A DNA stretch of 64,000 nt from Agrobacterium tumefaciens. Lineage in GTDB: Bacteria; Pseudomonadota; Alphaproteobacteria; Rhizobiales; Rhizobiaceae. Where the stretch lies: contig NZ_CP072309.1 in NCBI RefSeq assembly GCF_017726655.1, forward strand, positions 1,174,501-1,238,500. Direction: 5' to 3'. Shown here piece after piece: positions 10,830 through 18,859 of this stretch; the stretch's first letter is position 1; every line of letters begins with the position of its first letter. The position numbers and the translations under genes were made by a program. The notes under the pieces are model-generated. The model made no database searches. It saw nothing but the letters and a program-made list of their open reading frames with translations, and was not told the origin of the DNA.

Positions 10830-11330
10830 ATGTCTAACGAGTATCGACACTTTGAATTGCTGACGGGTGATGTCCGCCGCAGGCGTTGGACAACCGAGCA
10901 AAAGTTGACAATCATTGAGCAGAGTTTCGAACCCGGGGAGACGGCTTCTTCGACCGCTCGCCGTCATGGCGTCGCGCCCAATCTGCTTTATCGGCGGCGC
11001 AGGCACTTGAGCGAGGGAGGTGCTGCAGCCGTGGATTCTGACGAGCCAGTTGTCGGCAATTCCGAAGTGAAGAAGCTGGAGGATCGTGTCCGCGAGCTGG
11101 AGCGCATGCTCGGTCGCAAGACGATGGAGGTTGAAATCCTCCGCGAAGCCCTATCCAAAGCGGACTCAAAAAAACGGATATCGCGGCCGATCTTGTTGCC
11201 GAAGGACGGTTCGCGACGAAGGCCGTCGCAGACACGCTGGGCGTCTCCCGTTCAAACCTCATCGAGCGGCTGAAAGGCAAAACAAAGGCGCGTGGGCCAT
11301 ACCACAAGGTCGAGGATGCAGAGCTTCTGC
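10830..11330 (+). pseudogene. IS3-family (IS2-like) orfA plus truncated orfB
   Basis: The ATG at 10830 starts an IS2-type OrfA (MSNEYRHFELLTGDVRRRRW) with a helix-turn-helix (ETASSTARRHGVAPNLLYRR) and a leucine-zipper-like stretch (KKLEDRVRELERMLGRKTME). A run of seven A at 11168-11174 followed by C gives a slippery site. Reading in the -1 frame there yields TDIAADLVAEGRFATKAVAD, then TLGVSRSNLIERLKG, typical of the start of OrfB. OrfB similarity stops near 11330, before any of the DDE integrase core, so the copy is inactive. The 266 bases from 11331 to the LysR gene hold no gene that I can support. Confidence 0.8.
11168..11175 (+). other. Programmed -1 frameshift site of the IS3 remnant
   Basis: AAAAAAAC lies at the point where the orfA frame ends its similarity and the -1 frame takes up OrfB similarity. 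IS3 elements normally make the OrfAB transposase by -1 slippage on such A-rich heptamers. The site is intact although the element downstream is truncated. Confidence 0.6.
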
Positions 11331-11596
11331 CCGCCGCAGGCTGGTGGATCAAAGGTCAGGATGGCTGGAAACAGCAGGTCCTCCCACCTCTTCCGAGCGG
11401 GTCCTGCCGTCGGTCTCGATTCTTCGTAGGCCCTTTGTCCAAGGAATGGTCTTGGCAATGAACGGAGGCAGGGCTGCAGCGTGCGACAGACTTGCTGCTT
11501 GGTCGTCGCACACGACAAGGGGGGCTTGTTTCGGGGCGATCACAACTTTACTCCAAACGAGAAACCGTAGGACCGTCGCCATGCTGTATCGGACGT

Positions 11597-12517
11597 TCAA
11601 TTGCGATATTGCTTACGAGCGGGCCCTTTCGCAATGTTGGCTGCTAGCTGGCGGCCGATCTCGATGATGTCATCACGATTGGCCGTTGGGTCCTGATTGC
11701 TCCAGGCCAATCCAAGGTCGATGCGCAGATCAATCTCCTCCACTGCCTTCAAACAGAAGTTCCTATTCGGCAGGTTTGCCGCCCATTCCGGAACGAACCC
11801 GACACCGACACCTGCGGAAACGAGCGCGATCAGAGAAAGCGTGTCGTCGCAGGTATAGACGATGCGGTCGGAAAGTTCATGCTCGCGAAAAGTCTCCAGA
11901 AAGTACCGCTCGGTGTAGGACAGGTTCGAACGCGAAAAGGAAATGATCTTCTGGCGGCGCAGATCTTCTAGTGTGACGCTTTGGGCTTCGGCGAGAGCAT
12001 TATTCTTGGCAACGGCGAGTAAATACCGCTCCTCCGTTATCGCCTGCCATCGCAATGCGCCGTTGTTGTCCAGAGGTCGGACGAAACCGATATTGACCTG
12101 TCCGCGTTCGATGTCCCGTACGATGGAATCGGTAGTGCCATTGCGGATATGAATGCGGATATCCGGATAGCGTCGGCCAATTCGGGCAAGAAAGTCAGGC
12201 AGAACACCGAAGGTTGCCGGATGGATCGTGCCGATGGTGATCTTGCTCGCAGCCTTGCCCGCCACCGCTTGTGTGACGGCACAAGTTTCATCAACATCGC
12301 GGAGCAGTTGAACGCAGCGCTCATAGAAAACAGAACCCGCGGGTGTAAGCTGAACACGGCGCGTGGAACGGATGAGAAGGGGAACGCCGAGCTCCTTCTC
12401 GATCGCCTGGACCTGGGCCGTGACGGCGGGCTGGGCGAGGTTTAACCGGATAGAGGCGCGCCCGAAATGCAGTTCTTCCGCGACAGCAACGAATGTGCTC
12501 ATTTGGCGCAAATCCAT
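11597..12517 (-). CDS. LysR-family transcriptional regulator
   Basis: A 306-residue protein of standard LysR length. The N-terminal winged helix-turn-helix is at residues ~1-65 (MDLRQMSTFVAVAEELHFGR, LNLAQPAVTAQVQAIEKELG), followed by the linker helix and a periplasmic-binding-protein-like effector domain (~90-300). The overall look (EELHFGRAS, LLIRSTRRVQLTPAG) is of the CatR/CbbR/BenM subgroup, which often senses aromatic or organic acids. It stands between IS debris and pseudogenes, with no intact gene divergently placed at a normal distance, so its target is unclear. The catabolic operons from 18 kb on are one possibility. The frame appears intact. Confidence 0.9.
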   Translation of the reverse strand: MDLRQMSTFVAVAEELHFGRASIRLNLAQPAVTAQVQAIEKELGVPLLIRSTRRVQLTPAGSVFYERCVQLLRDVDETCAVTQAVAGKAASKITIGTIHPATFGVLPDFLARIGRRYPDIRIHIRNGTTDSIVRDIERGQVNIGFVRPLDNNGALRWQAITEERYLLAVAKNNALAEAQSVTLEDLRRQKIISFSRSNLSYTERYFLETFREHELSDRIVYTCDDTLSLIALVSAGVGVGFVPEWAANLPNRNFCLKAVEEIDLRIDLGLAWSNQDPTANRDDIIEIGRQLAANIAKGPARKQYRN

Positions 12518-12751
12518 TCCAGTCCCTTTCGCCTAGCAGTATAATTAGGGTCGAGGCAGGCCTCGATTACAGGAAAGATAAAAGGCTCGGTTGCCAAGGT
12601 CCAGATGCGACATTGATAAGGCATCACTATTAATGCTTGCTGAGGGCGGTGAAGCGCCGCATAATGCAGTCGCGTTTGGGTTACATGTGGAGCAGCAATA
12701 GTCTGCCGATAGCGGCGAGAATATCTACCCGAAAGAATCGATGGTGAGACC

Positions 12752-12940
12752 ATCAAAACGGATATCGGACATCTTCCACAGACAAAGCAGCGTGAACTGG
12801 AAAAAGTCGTCCGAATCATCCATGAAGAGTTCGCTGGCATCGTCGAGCGCTCGAAGTCCGAGGGCAAGAAGCACGGACGGATTTATCAAATTGTCCTGTT
12901 CGGCTCCTATGCCCCCGGTGCGTGGATCGATGAGCCGCAC
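12752..12940 (+). pseudogene. MNT-type nucleotidyltransferase, N-terminal fragment
   Basis: One frame reads IKTDIGHLPQTKQRELEKVV, then RIIHEEFAGIVERS, then HGRIYQIVLFGSYAPGAWID and EPHT. This matches the start of minimal nucleotidyltransferases (MNT/PolB-like), including the GSY signature (normally GSxARG; here GSYAPG). The fragment stops before the catalytic second Asp-x-Asp region, and the frame then runs into unrelated sequence, ending at 13000. There is no ATG at the expected start: the codon is ATC, preceded by a GGTGAG ribosome-site-like stretch. Such proteins are often antitoxins paired with HEPN toxins; no HEPN partner is seen. Confidence 0.6.
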
Positions 12941-12949
12941 ACGTCAATT

Positions 12950-13521
12950 ACGTTTCGCCGAGGCCGAACAACGGATTTGCAGTTTCGAAGGTCAGGCTAA
13001 ATACGCAGCTTTAGAGGGGTGGTGGCGCAAATCGTCCCATCGGAAACATGGTGCAGGCGGCTATTGGGTGCCTGAGGACACAGCGCTTTCCGAAGCTCTC
13101 CGCGACGAAATGGAAAATGCTAAGTGCGGCCCAATGCTGAGGCGGACGACACTCGGCCCGGAAGTTGCAGATATCGACAGTCTTGAGTTTCATACAGAGG
13201 TTCCGCGCAGACAGAAGACCGGGATAGGTCGAAAAGCCAAACCCACGGATTTCGTTTTATATCGAAGCGGGCCTTGGTGACGTGGAACTGAGAATGGAGG
13301 CCAAGGTATTTGGTTAAGGACAGAGATATTTCCGACCAGTATCTCTTTCTTCACGGCCTCGGACGGTTCTCTGATCCGAAGGAGCCATACACCGACGAGC
13401 TTGTGGCGGGATGGTGGCTTACACTGTGACCGATGATCGTAGCGTGCGGTCAGATGAAACTGACGCCGGCATGGCCGCCGCTACTCCCGTCATACCCACC
13501 TTCCATCATTCGCTCCCTTAA
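12950..13521 (+). pseudogene. Unrecognised gene broken by several frameshifts
   Basis: Successive frames carry protein-like text that joins into one product. 12961-13250 reads FAEAEQRICSFEGQAKYAAL ... GYWVPEDTALSEALRDEMEN ... EVADIDSLEFHTEVPRRQK. A shift then gives FYIEAGLGDVELRMEAKVFG. Another gives VKDRDISDQYLFLHGLGRFS. A last one gives GGMVAYTVTDDRSVRSDETD ... TPVIPTFHHSLP and a TAA at 13519-13521. At least three shifts are needed. I do not recognise the family. It follows directly on the nucleotidyltransferase fragment, so a deletion probably joined the two. Confidence 0.45.
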
Positions 13522-13987
13522 GGCGGCGAACCCAAGCGTTTCTGCCGGATATCATGCACTCATTCGAAGTCTCCTCCGCAGGTTGAAGACTTGGTCTTTC
13601 ATTTGGTGCTTGAGTTTGACCGCCAACCAGCTGCGCGCTGACCCTGGGCATGCCATCCACTGCATGGAAACCAGACAGTCGTGAAGTGCTTCCCGGTTTT
13701 GGTCCAGCGGCGGGGTGAATCCAGCCGTCTGGCTCGACCGACCGGACAAGGTCAACCGGCTCTTGGCGGCCAGTTGGTCAAACCAATCGAATCTATAACC
13801 TCTCCGGGTATCTTGTCGTCTCTTACACCCCGCCAGGAAACGAACCTAAAAAAATACGGGCTTGTGACCTTACGCACCGCTAAACCTGCTTTCAGGCCCG
13901 CTTTGAACATCGAGCATTCAGTCAATGGGAGACAATTATCTACCCCAAAGTGAAACTTAGGGCGCTAATCGATGCGGAAACTCGCTC
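13522..13987. other. No supportable gene
   Basis: This stretch of ~470 bases contains only short open frames without family resemblance, a clear ribosome site or consistent codon use. It lies between two broken genes and is most simply decayed DNA. Confidence 0.5.
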
Positions 13988-14552
13988 TTACGGCGCCTCC
14001 GTCAAGAGGCTATGATTTTGCAGATGCATTTGGCCAATCACGCGCAGAGCCGCAAACACGGGATCTATGGAAGTCGCTCCCATTAGCCATCCTGTCGAGT
14101 GGTCGTCTATCGCGCCGTTGATGTAGGCGTTGCATCCGGTGATGACGCTCCTAGTTATGTCTACGATAAGGTGAACGCCAACCGCACATCCGTAATCCCC
14201 TTCCTGTTGGGTAAGGATATCGCGGGCCAAAGCTTTTCGGTTTCGGTTAGCGGAGCGCTTCTTTTCCACGACCAGAAGGTTTTTGCGCTTCCCGACTATA
14301 TGAGCGACGACGTCCGGCTGAATTCTTGTCACCAGATCGCTGTCGGCCTTGCCAGTCGCGTCCATCCATTTGCCGTCTTGCTCGCGCTTGTCCCATCCGC
14401 GTTCACGCACCACCCGCATATCGGCCAAACATCTGAGCGTAGAGGACGCTCAATAGCGCCGTCTCGTCGTTGTTAGCATAGGCGAGTTCTACCTGCTTGA
14501 GGAAACGCTTTACCGCCTCGACCAATGAGGCCAAAGTCTCCTCAACCGTCAT
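13988..14552 (-). pseudogene. Possible PD-(D/E)XK-like protein with a frameshift
   Basis: The ATG at 14552 opens 49 codons (MTVEETLASLVEAVKRFLKQ, then VELAYANNDETALLSVLYAQ MF) that end in TGA. Dropping one G near 14433 continues as ADMRVVRERGWDKREQDGKW and then IQPDVVAHIVGKRKNLLVVEKKRS, ending at 13988. The order Asp in PDVVAH followed by E-x-K in VVEKKRS is the spacing expected for a PD-(D/E)XK nuclease fold, and YGCAVGVHLIVDI would be a following strand. Restored length is ~187 residues. An alternative is two overlapping small genes, but the combined text reads better as one protein. I do not recognise a named family. Confidence 0.4.
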
Positions 14553-14995
14553 TTCATGGCTTGCCCCCTAGGCACCATTGCGCCAGCGCCGGTGCAGGAA
14601 GTCAACCCTTTGGAGACCGCCGTTCGGTGCTTGCAATCAGAATTGCAACCGACAAGCGGCCTGTTGGTGGCTGCTTTTGATCTACCTTGCAAAGCCCCGT
14701 AGTGCACGATTTGATTGCGCGGGAAGACGCGGCTCATAGCCGACGTAACGCAGAATAGCAGACCTTCTTACAGCCCGGCAGGAAAAAATAGTACATAACA
14801 AAACACACAATTTCTTAAGTTTCGGCACCTAAGGGCGAACGGACGATCGTCCTCATCTTGTGCATTGGCAAAATTGAGCACGGCGCGGAAAAATGTCGGC
14901 TATGCTATCGGCCGACTGATCGATTTCGGTGGAGTTGATTCAGCGAACGCTGCTTAGGTTGTTATAGTGGACGAATGTCGACGACCTCGTGGTTT
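14553..14995. other. No supportable gene; downstream flank of luxR
   Basis: About 440 bases with an AT-rich patch around 14780-14825 and no convincing open frame. It separates the decayed island from the end of the luxR gene and may contain the transcription end of the luxI-luxR operon, but I see no strong terminator hairpin. Confidence 0.4.
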
Positions 14996-15706
14996 TTAGA
15001 TCAGTTTCAACTTTGTGGCCAGTGCAGTCGTCTGCGGGAGCGTTACGGTCTTAAGTTTCCGCCGAATGTTCTTCATATGAAAATTGACAGTGTGGTGCGT
15101 CATGTTCTCAAGCAGCGCTATCTCCTGGGTCGTTTTTCCTTCAGCCGCCCATTTAAGGACGATTGACTGCCGCGCCGTCAATTCGATGGGCGGTGCTCTG
15201 GTCGACGCCGCCTCGGTTGCTTCGATGTGCTTATGGAGTAGCGCGACAGCGTTTGCACTCAGAACGGGCTGCAGTTGGTATTTGTGGGGCACGGTAACAT
15301 CACCGGTGAAAAGTGAGAGGGTGAACAATTCGCTGAATGGTGCTGTCACGGGCATGCATATGCCGGCCCTTACGCCCGCTAGGTCGGCACTAGAATAGAA
15401 TGCCTGAAGCTGTCCGCGTGCGCCTCTTCCCTCATTCTCAATATCAACGACAAATGGCGCCATTATTTCTCGGGCTCGAATGAGGATTGGGTCGATTTCG
15501 TCAAAACGTTCCTGCGCATATCTGTCCAGCCACTCCTCCGGGGCATTGGACAAGATGGCGTTTCCCAATCCGGGGTGACGGACGGTCACCGCGTGATAGT
15601 AGTCAAACCCAAGCTCACGGGTCAGATGATCCAGCAGTTCGGCCGTCGCCTGGCTGGTTTTCATCATGGACGTCGTATCGATTAATTTGCGCAGCCAGAT
15701 TTTCAT
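14996..15706 (-). CDS. LuxR-family quorum-sensing regulator (coupled to luxI)
   Basis: A 236-residue protein, close to TraR in length. Residues ~1-160 form the autoinducer-binding domain, with the W and Y of EEWLDRYAQ and the D-P of EIDPIL conserved. The Trp usually found after that (LuxR W85 position) appears to be replaced in APFVVDIE. Residues ~170-236 are the LuxR helix-turn-helix (LTARQSIVLKWAAEGKTTQE, HHTVNFHMKNIRRKL). The ATG at 15706 shares its bases with the TGA of the luxI gene (ATGA), which implies translational coupling and fixes the start; an upstream in-frame GTG/ATG at 15739 would overlap luxI by 37 bases. It most likely answers the signal made by its partner. Confidence 0.93.
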   Translation of the reverse strand: MKIWLRKLIDTTSMMKTSQATAELLDHLTRELGFDYYHAVTVRHPGLGNAILSNAPEEWLDRYAQERFDEIDPILIRAREIMAPFVVDIENEGRGARGQLQAFYSSADLAGVRAGICMPVTAPFSELFTLSLFTGDVTVPHKYQLQPVLSANAVALLHKHIEATEAASTRAPPIELTARQSIVLKWAAEGKTTQEIALLENMTHHTVNFHMKNIRRKLKTVTLPQTTALATKLKLI

Positions 15707-16467
15707 CCCAGGTCTTTTCGCCCCGCCCGGGAGTTGCACGTCTGACTGTGAGTTGCATTGCAGGTCCAGAGGTTCTTCGTTCTTCTGAGAGGCTTGATAG
15801 GATCCGCGCGTCGAGGCGTTTGCCGGTCCGTCGCTTCCGTCCGGTCAGGCAGAATGCGCCCGTACAGAGGTTGCGCAACGCGAAGGACTTTCCGCATTTG
15901 GTGAAGCGTTTCGGCTGAGACCGCGAACACGCCGCAACACACCGGGAGCCGGCCGTAACCATCGGCACGGCCAATCTCCTTCACTCTCAATCCCGCTCGC
16001 CGGTATACCCTCTCCATTGGCGGCTCGTAATTCGACACGAGTGTTTTGATGCCGTGGGCGAAGGCGCATTCAAACAACGCCAGCAAAAGGAGCCCAAACG
16101 CCCTTGATGGGCTGAGCGCCGGTTGTGACTTTTTAAGGAGGTCGACATCGAGACACATTCGCGTGCCTTCCCATGCGACTGGGGACACCATATCCTTTCC
16201 TGCCAACGTTCGACTGAACACATCCCGCAGCAATGTCGGTCCTGTTGTTGGCATGAGCCGCACCGCGCCATAGAGATGATGCTCGTCCTCGTCACACCAG
16301 ACCAGGTAGACAGCGCCCAGCCCGTCATAAGCGTCCCGTTCAAGGCCGTGAGGCACATCGACCTGCCAGCCAAGGCAATCGTGAAAAACCCGTTTCCGCA
16401 ATCGGAACGATTGCTCCAGCAAGCCTCCGTACCGGTCATATTGATGGGGTTGGATAAGAAGGAACAC
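15703..16467 (-). CDS. N-acyl-homoserine lactone synthase (LuxI family) with a C-terminal extension
   Basis: It makes acyl-homoserine lactone signal from S-adenosylmethionine and an acyl-ACP. I choose the GTG at 16467: GGAG lies eight bases upstream, and with this start all the invariant LuxI residues fall at the expected numbers (R24, F28, W34, D45, D48, R70, F84, E100, R103). An ATG at 16485 would add six residues and has no ribosome site. The protein is 254 residues, ~40 longer than TraI (about 212); the extra tail is Arg-rich (RQTPRRADPIKPLRRTKN) and ends in the ATGA overlap with luxR. The tail may be a read-on into formerly non-coding sequence or a real domain. Signal chain length cannot be told from sequence. 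Confidence 0.95.
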   Translation of the reverse strand: MFLLIQPHQYDRYGGLLEQSFRLRKRVFHDCLGWQVDVPHGLERDAYDGLGAVYLVWCDEDEHHLYGAVRLMPTTGPTLLRDVFSRTLAGKDMVSPVAWEGTRMCLDVDLLKKSQPALSPSRAFGLLLLALFECAFAHGIKTLVSNYEPPMERVYRRAGLRVKEIGRADGYGRLPVCCGVFAVSAETLHQMRKVLRVAQPLYGRILPDRTEATDRQTPRRADPIKPLRRTKNLWTCNATHSQTCNSRAGRKDLG

Positions 16468-16518
16468 GAGCCGATCTCCGATCATCTGTCGGACACAAAT
16501 TGCACGTAAATTCCGGGC

Positions 16519-16540
16519 TGCCCATCGCCACGCATGGGCA
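16519..16540. promoter_or_regulatory. Inverted repeat upstream of luxI, candidate lux-type operator
   Basis: TGCCCAT at 16519-16525 and ATGGGCA at 16534-16540 are perfect inverted arms around eight bases (CGCCACGC). The dyad is centred about 62 bases before the chosen luxI start and lies between luxR-2 and luxI, where a LuxR-type protein would bind to activate luxI. Its 22-base span is close to the 18-20 bases of known lux boxes. It lacks a T-run, so a terminator for luxR-2 is less likely. Confidence 0.4.
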
Positions 16541-16625
16541 CAAACAATTGAGGTATTGCGCCGAAAGTTAAATGTCTATGGCTGTTTATGCGATAGAGTG
16601 AAAGGGCTAGGCTCCTGCTGCAACA

Positions 16626-17345
16626 TCAGATAGTGATCAGCCTGAACTTCATCGCCTGGACCGCGGCGGAGGAAATAGTCGCGCATCCAAGTTTTAACCG
16701 TCCTGACTTAAGGTAGCTTCGTGCAGTGTGCTCGGAAATGCCGAGGATAAGCGCGATGTCCTTATGATCCTTTCCGCGTGCCACCCACGACAGGCACTCC
16801 CGTTCACGCGCGCTAAGGCCCGGAACGGGGTCTCCTCCCTTGTGGATCTCGCTGATCGCCTTCATGTGGATCTGATATGCGAGTTCGATCCAGTCTGATC
16901 GGTTGTCTGCAACCAGTCGGTCCCACTTCTTCACGGTACCTACCGCGCTGACGGAAAAAATCGCGCGCCGGCCGACCCTGTCCGTAACGGGGATTGAGTA
17001 ACCGAACTCTCCGACGCCATGTTGCCAGGCATCATCAAAGAATGCTGCAATTTCGGGCGCCATCTCGAATTCACGCCAGTCGAATGGAAGTTGCCGCAAA
17101 AAGCCCTGTTGCACGACAGGGTCAACCTGGACATATCGTTTCAGAAAATACCGTGCGATCCATTCCGGACTATAGGTGGACTGAACAAACGGTGCATCAA
17201 GATCAGTGATCACTGTTGCGGTTAGGTGGTAGGTGACGAAATCTACGTCGTAGATTTCCTGAACAGATAAAAGAGCCTCATAGACTGTGGGGGCATCTGT
17301 GATTGTCTCGATACCTTTAGCGAGAGTCGCAGATACTGTTTTCAT
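16626..17345 (-). CDS. Second LuxR-family quorum-sensing regulator
   Basis: A 239-residue protein. The signal-binding domain has all usual landmarks: W and Y of YSPEWIARYF, D-P of VQVDPVV, and W of PFDWREF. The helix-turn-helix is at ~175-235 (LSARERECLSWVARGKDHKD, SEHTARSYLKSGRLKLG). The ATG at 17345 is preceded at nine bases by GGAAAGGG; the open frame begins 26 codons earlier without a better site. It is on the same strand as luxI, 158 bases upstream, with the inverted repeat at 16519-16540 between. It may be the main activator of luxI, with the coupled LuxR acting as partner, modulator or brake. It is clearly diverged from the first LuxR. Confidence 0.93.
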   Translation of the reverse strand: MKTVSATLAKGIETITDAPTVYEALLSVQEIYDVDFVTYHLTATVITDLDAPFVQSTYSPEWIARYFLKRYVQVDPVVQQGFLRQLPFDWREFEMAPEIAAFFDDAWQHGVGEFGYSIPVTDRVGRRAIFSVSAVGTVKKWDRLVADNRSDWIELAYQIHMKAISEIHKGGDPVPGLSARERECLSWVARGKDHKDIALILGISEHTARSYLKSGRLKLGCATISSAAVQAMKFRLITI

Positions 17346-18124
17346 GCGGTAAACCCTTTCCGGTGTATGGGAAAAATTCATGGTGCAGACGAGGGCATAG
17401 TTCCCATGATCGCTCAACATCAACTCGCCAGCGTTTGACGGCCGAAGCCATGGCGGGCTGTTGCCTGTCTCGACCTATCGTGCCGCTACCGGCGCGACTT
17501 TGGCGGGATGGTCGCTTCGAAACCGATACCTGCATAGCTGCGCAATTCGGTAAGCCTGGCGCTCGGTCGCCATGGCCGGTTTGTCAGAAGTCGCTTCGGT
17601 CGACCGACATGGTCTGGCAGGAGCAACCTTCCGATGCCGACGGTGCAACATCCAACCGCGCTCTCGCGACGGCGTAGCAATCAGTGTGCTGTGTCCGGTT
17701 GGTGGGGGAATCTGGTTCGGCAGCGTGAAACGTCGCCCTGCGGAGGCGTTTCTCTCTGGCAGGACGATGCGACGATATTTCAGGGATAACGACGCCATGC
17801 TTGCGATTTTGTTGCCATCCATTGGATAGGAAGCTAGTTCAACGACCTTCCCGGTCTCTTTCCTCTTCGATCTGGCCAAATGTCCGTCCTTACAATGCTT
17901 TTCTTGTGAACTGCCAACTTGTGCGGGCAGCCACCGTCTCCTCCGATACCAAAAGCGAAATTTAAAACATGTCACAATGCGCCGCGTTTGACGACTACTA
18001 CTTCTAGTAGTCGATTTTGGAAAAAAATTGAGGGAAATTGATACATTAATCGTAAGAAGGGTGGTTCAAGTCGGGGAGTAATCTCCCTGCTCTCAAGGCT
18101 TGCAGCCAGCGTAAAGGACATTTC
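17346..18124. other. Long intergenic region, no supportable gene
   Basis: About 780 bases between luxR-2 (minus) and the response regulator (plus). The longest open frame here, 17475-17975 minus, is rich in Arg, Pro and Ser with no family likeness and no good ribosome site, so I do not call it. The region must hold the promoters of both flanking genes, and it contains the perfect dyad at 17992-18013. The ~90 bases just before the regulator are AT-richer than their surroundings. Confidence 0.45.
17992..18013. repeat. Perfect 8-bp inverted repeat ahead of the response regulator
   Basis: CGACTACT (17992-17999) and AGTAGTCG (18006-18013) pair perfectly across a six-base loop, about 110 bases before the response regulator start. 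It is followed by a short ATTTTGG, so it could be a weak terminator. The place and symmetry also suit an operator for the adjacent regulator. Confidence 0.4.
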
Positions 18125-18859
18125 ATGACAAAATTGATCCTGATCGGTTCGGTCGACGCGGACTTCTTTCTCCTCCTGTCGCATATTCTGCAAGTTGAGG
18201 GTTATCAGGTTCTGATGGCCAGAGGCGTTGAAGAGATGTCCCATCTTGCCGACGATCCCCAGGTAAAAGCCGTGCTCCTTGACTGCCGGCCTGATCCTTT
18301 TCCCGCTGTTGAGGTGTGCGCCAGGATCAAGGAAAATAATCGCACCGCGGCCGTCCCCGTTCTAGCTATCATTGGTGCGGGTGCCGAGGGGCAATACGTG
18401 GACATGCAGCGCGCTGGCGCTGACGAATGTCTCGTGCGTCCTTTTGCGCCGATCAAGCTGCTTGAATACCTGCGCAAGTCTGCGCTCAATCGGACACCGC
18501 CTCAAGCGCGAACAGGTCAGTTATCCTATGGCGGCATCGAGATCGATTTCGAGCATCATCGCGTCTCAAGAGGCGGTCACAACATCCACCTGGGGCCATT
18601 GGAATTTGCTGTCTTGTCCTTCCTGATGGAGCGACCGGCAGAGATCTGCCATCGTGAGGCACTCATGAGCGCGGTGTGGCCCCGGCTGCATCACGTCGAG
18701 GAGCGCACCCTGAACGTTCACATAGGCCGATTGCGAAGGAGACTGAAGCAGGATGGGCTTCCCGATCTGATCCGCACCGTCCGCGGTGTCGGATACATCC
18801 TGGAATCCCCTGCACGCGAGGCTCAGGACGGTTTGGGAGGCGATCGCGATGTCTCATAA
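18125..18859 (+). CDS. OmpR/PhoB-family response regulator with atypical receiver
   Basis: A 244-residue protein: receiver domain at ~1-120 and a winged-helix Trans_Reg_C domain at ~130-230 (IHLGPLEFAVLSFLMERPAE, ERTLNVHIGRLRRRLKQDG, RTVRGVGYIL). The phospho-acceptor Asp is kept (AVLLDCRPD). The first acidic pair is disturbed (LILIGSVDAD), the usual Thr/Ser is Ile (PVLAIIGAG), and the invariant Lys is Arg (ECLVRPFAP). Such receivers often work without a kinase, and none is encoded nearby. The start has AAAGGA eight bases upstream. It overlaps the amidohydrolase gene by 11 bases, so the two are co-expressed, and it is the probable regulator of the facing catabolic operon. Confidence 0.9.
   Translation: MTKLILIGSVDADFFLLLSHILQVEGYQVLMARGVEEMSHLADDPQVKAVLLDCRPDPFPAVEVCARIKENNRTAAVPVLAIIGAGAEGQYVDMQRAGADECLVRPFAPIKLLEYLRKSALNRTPPQARTGQLSYGGIEIDFEHHRVSRGGHNIHLGPLEFAVLSFLMERPAEICHREALMSAVWPRLHHVEERTLNVHIGRLRRRLKQDGLPDLIRTVRGVGYILESPAREAQDGLGGDRDVS

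Noticed and set aside
17475..17975. A 166-codon open frame on the minus strand
   Set aside because: Arg/Ser/Pro-rich with no family match or ribosome site; left as intergenic.
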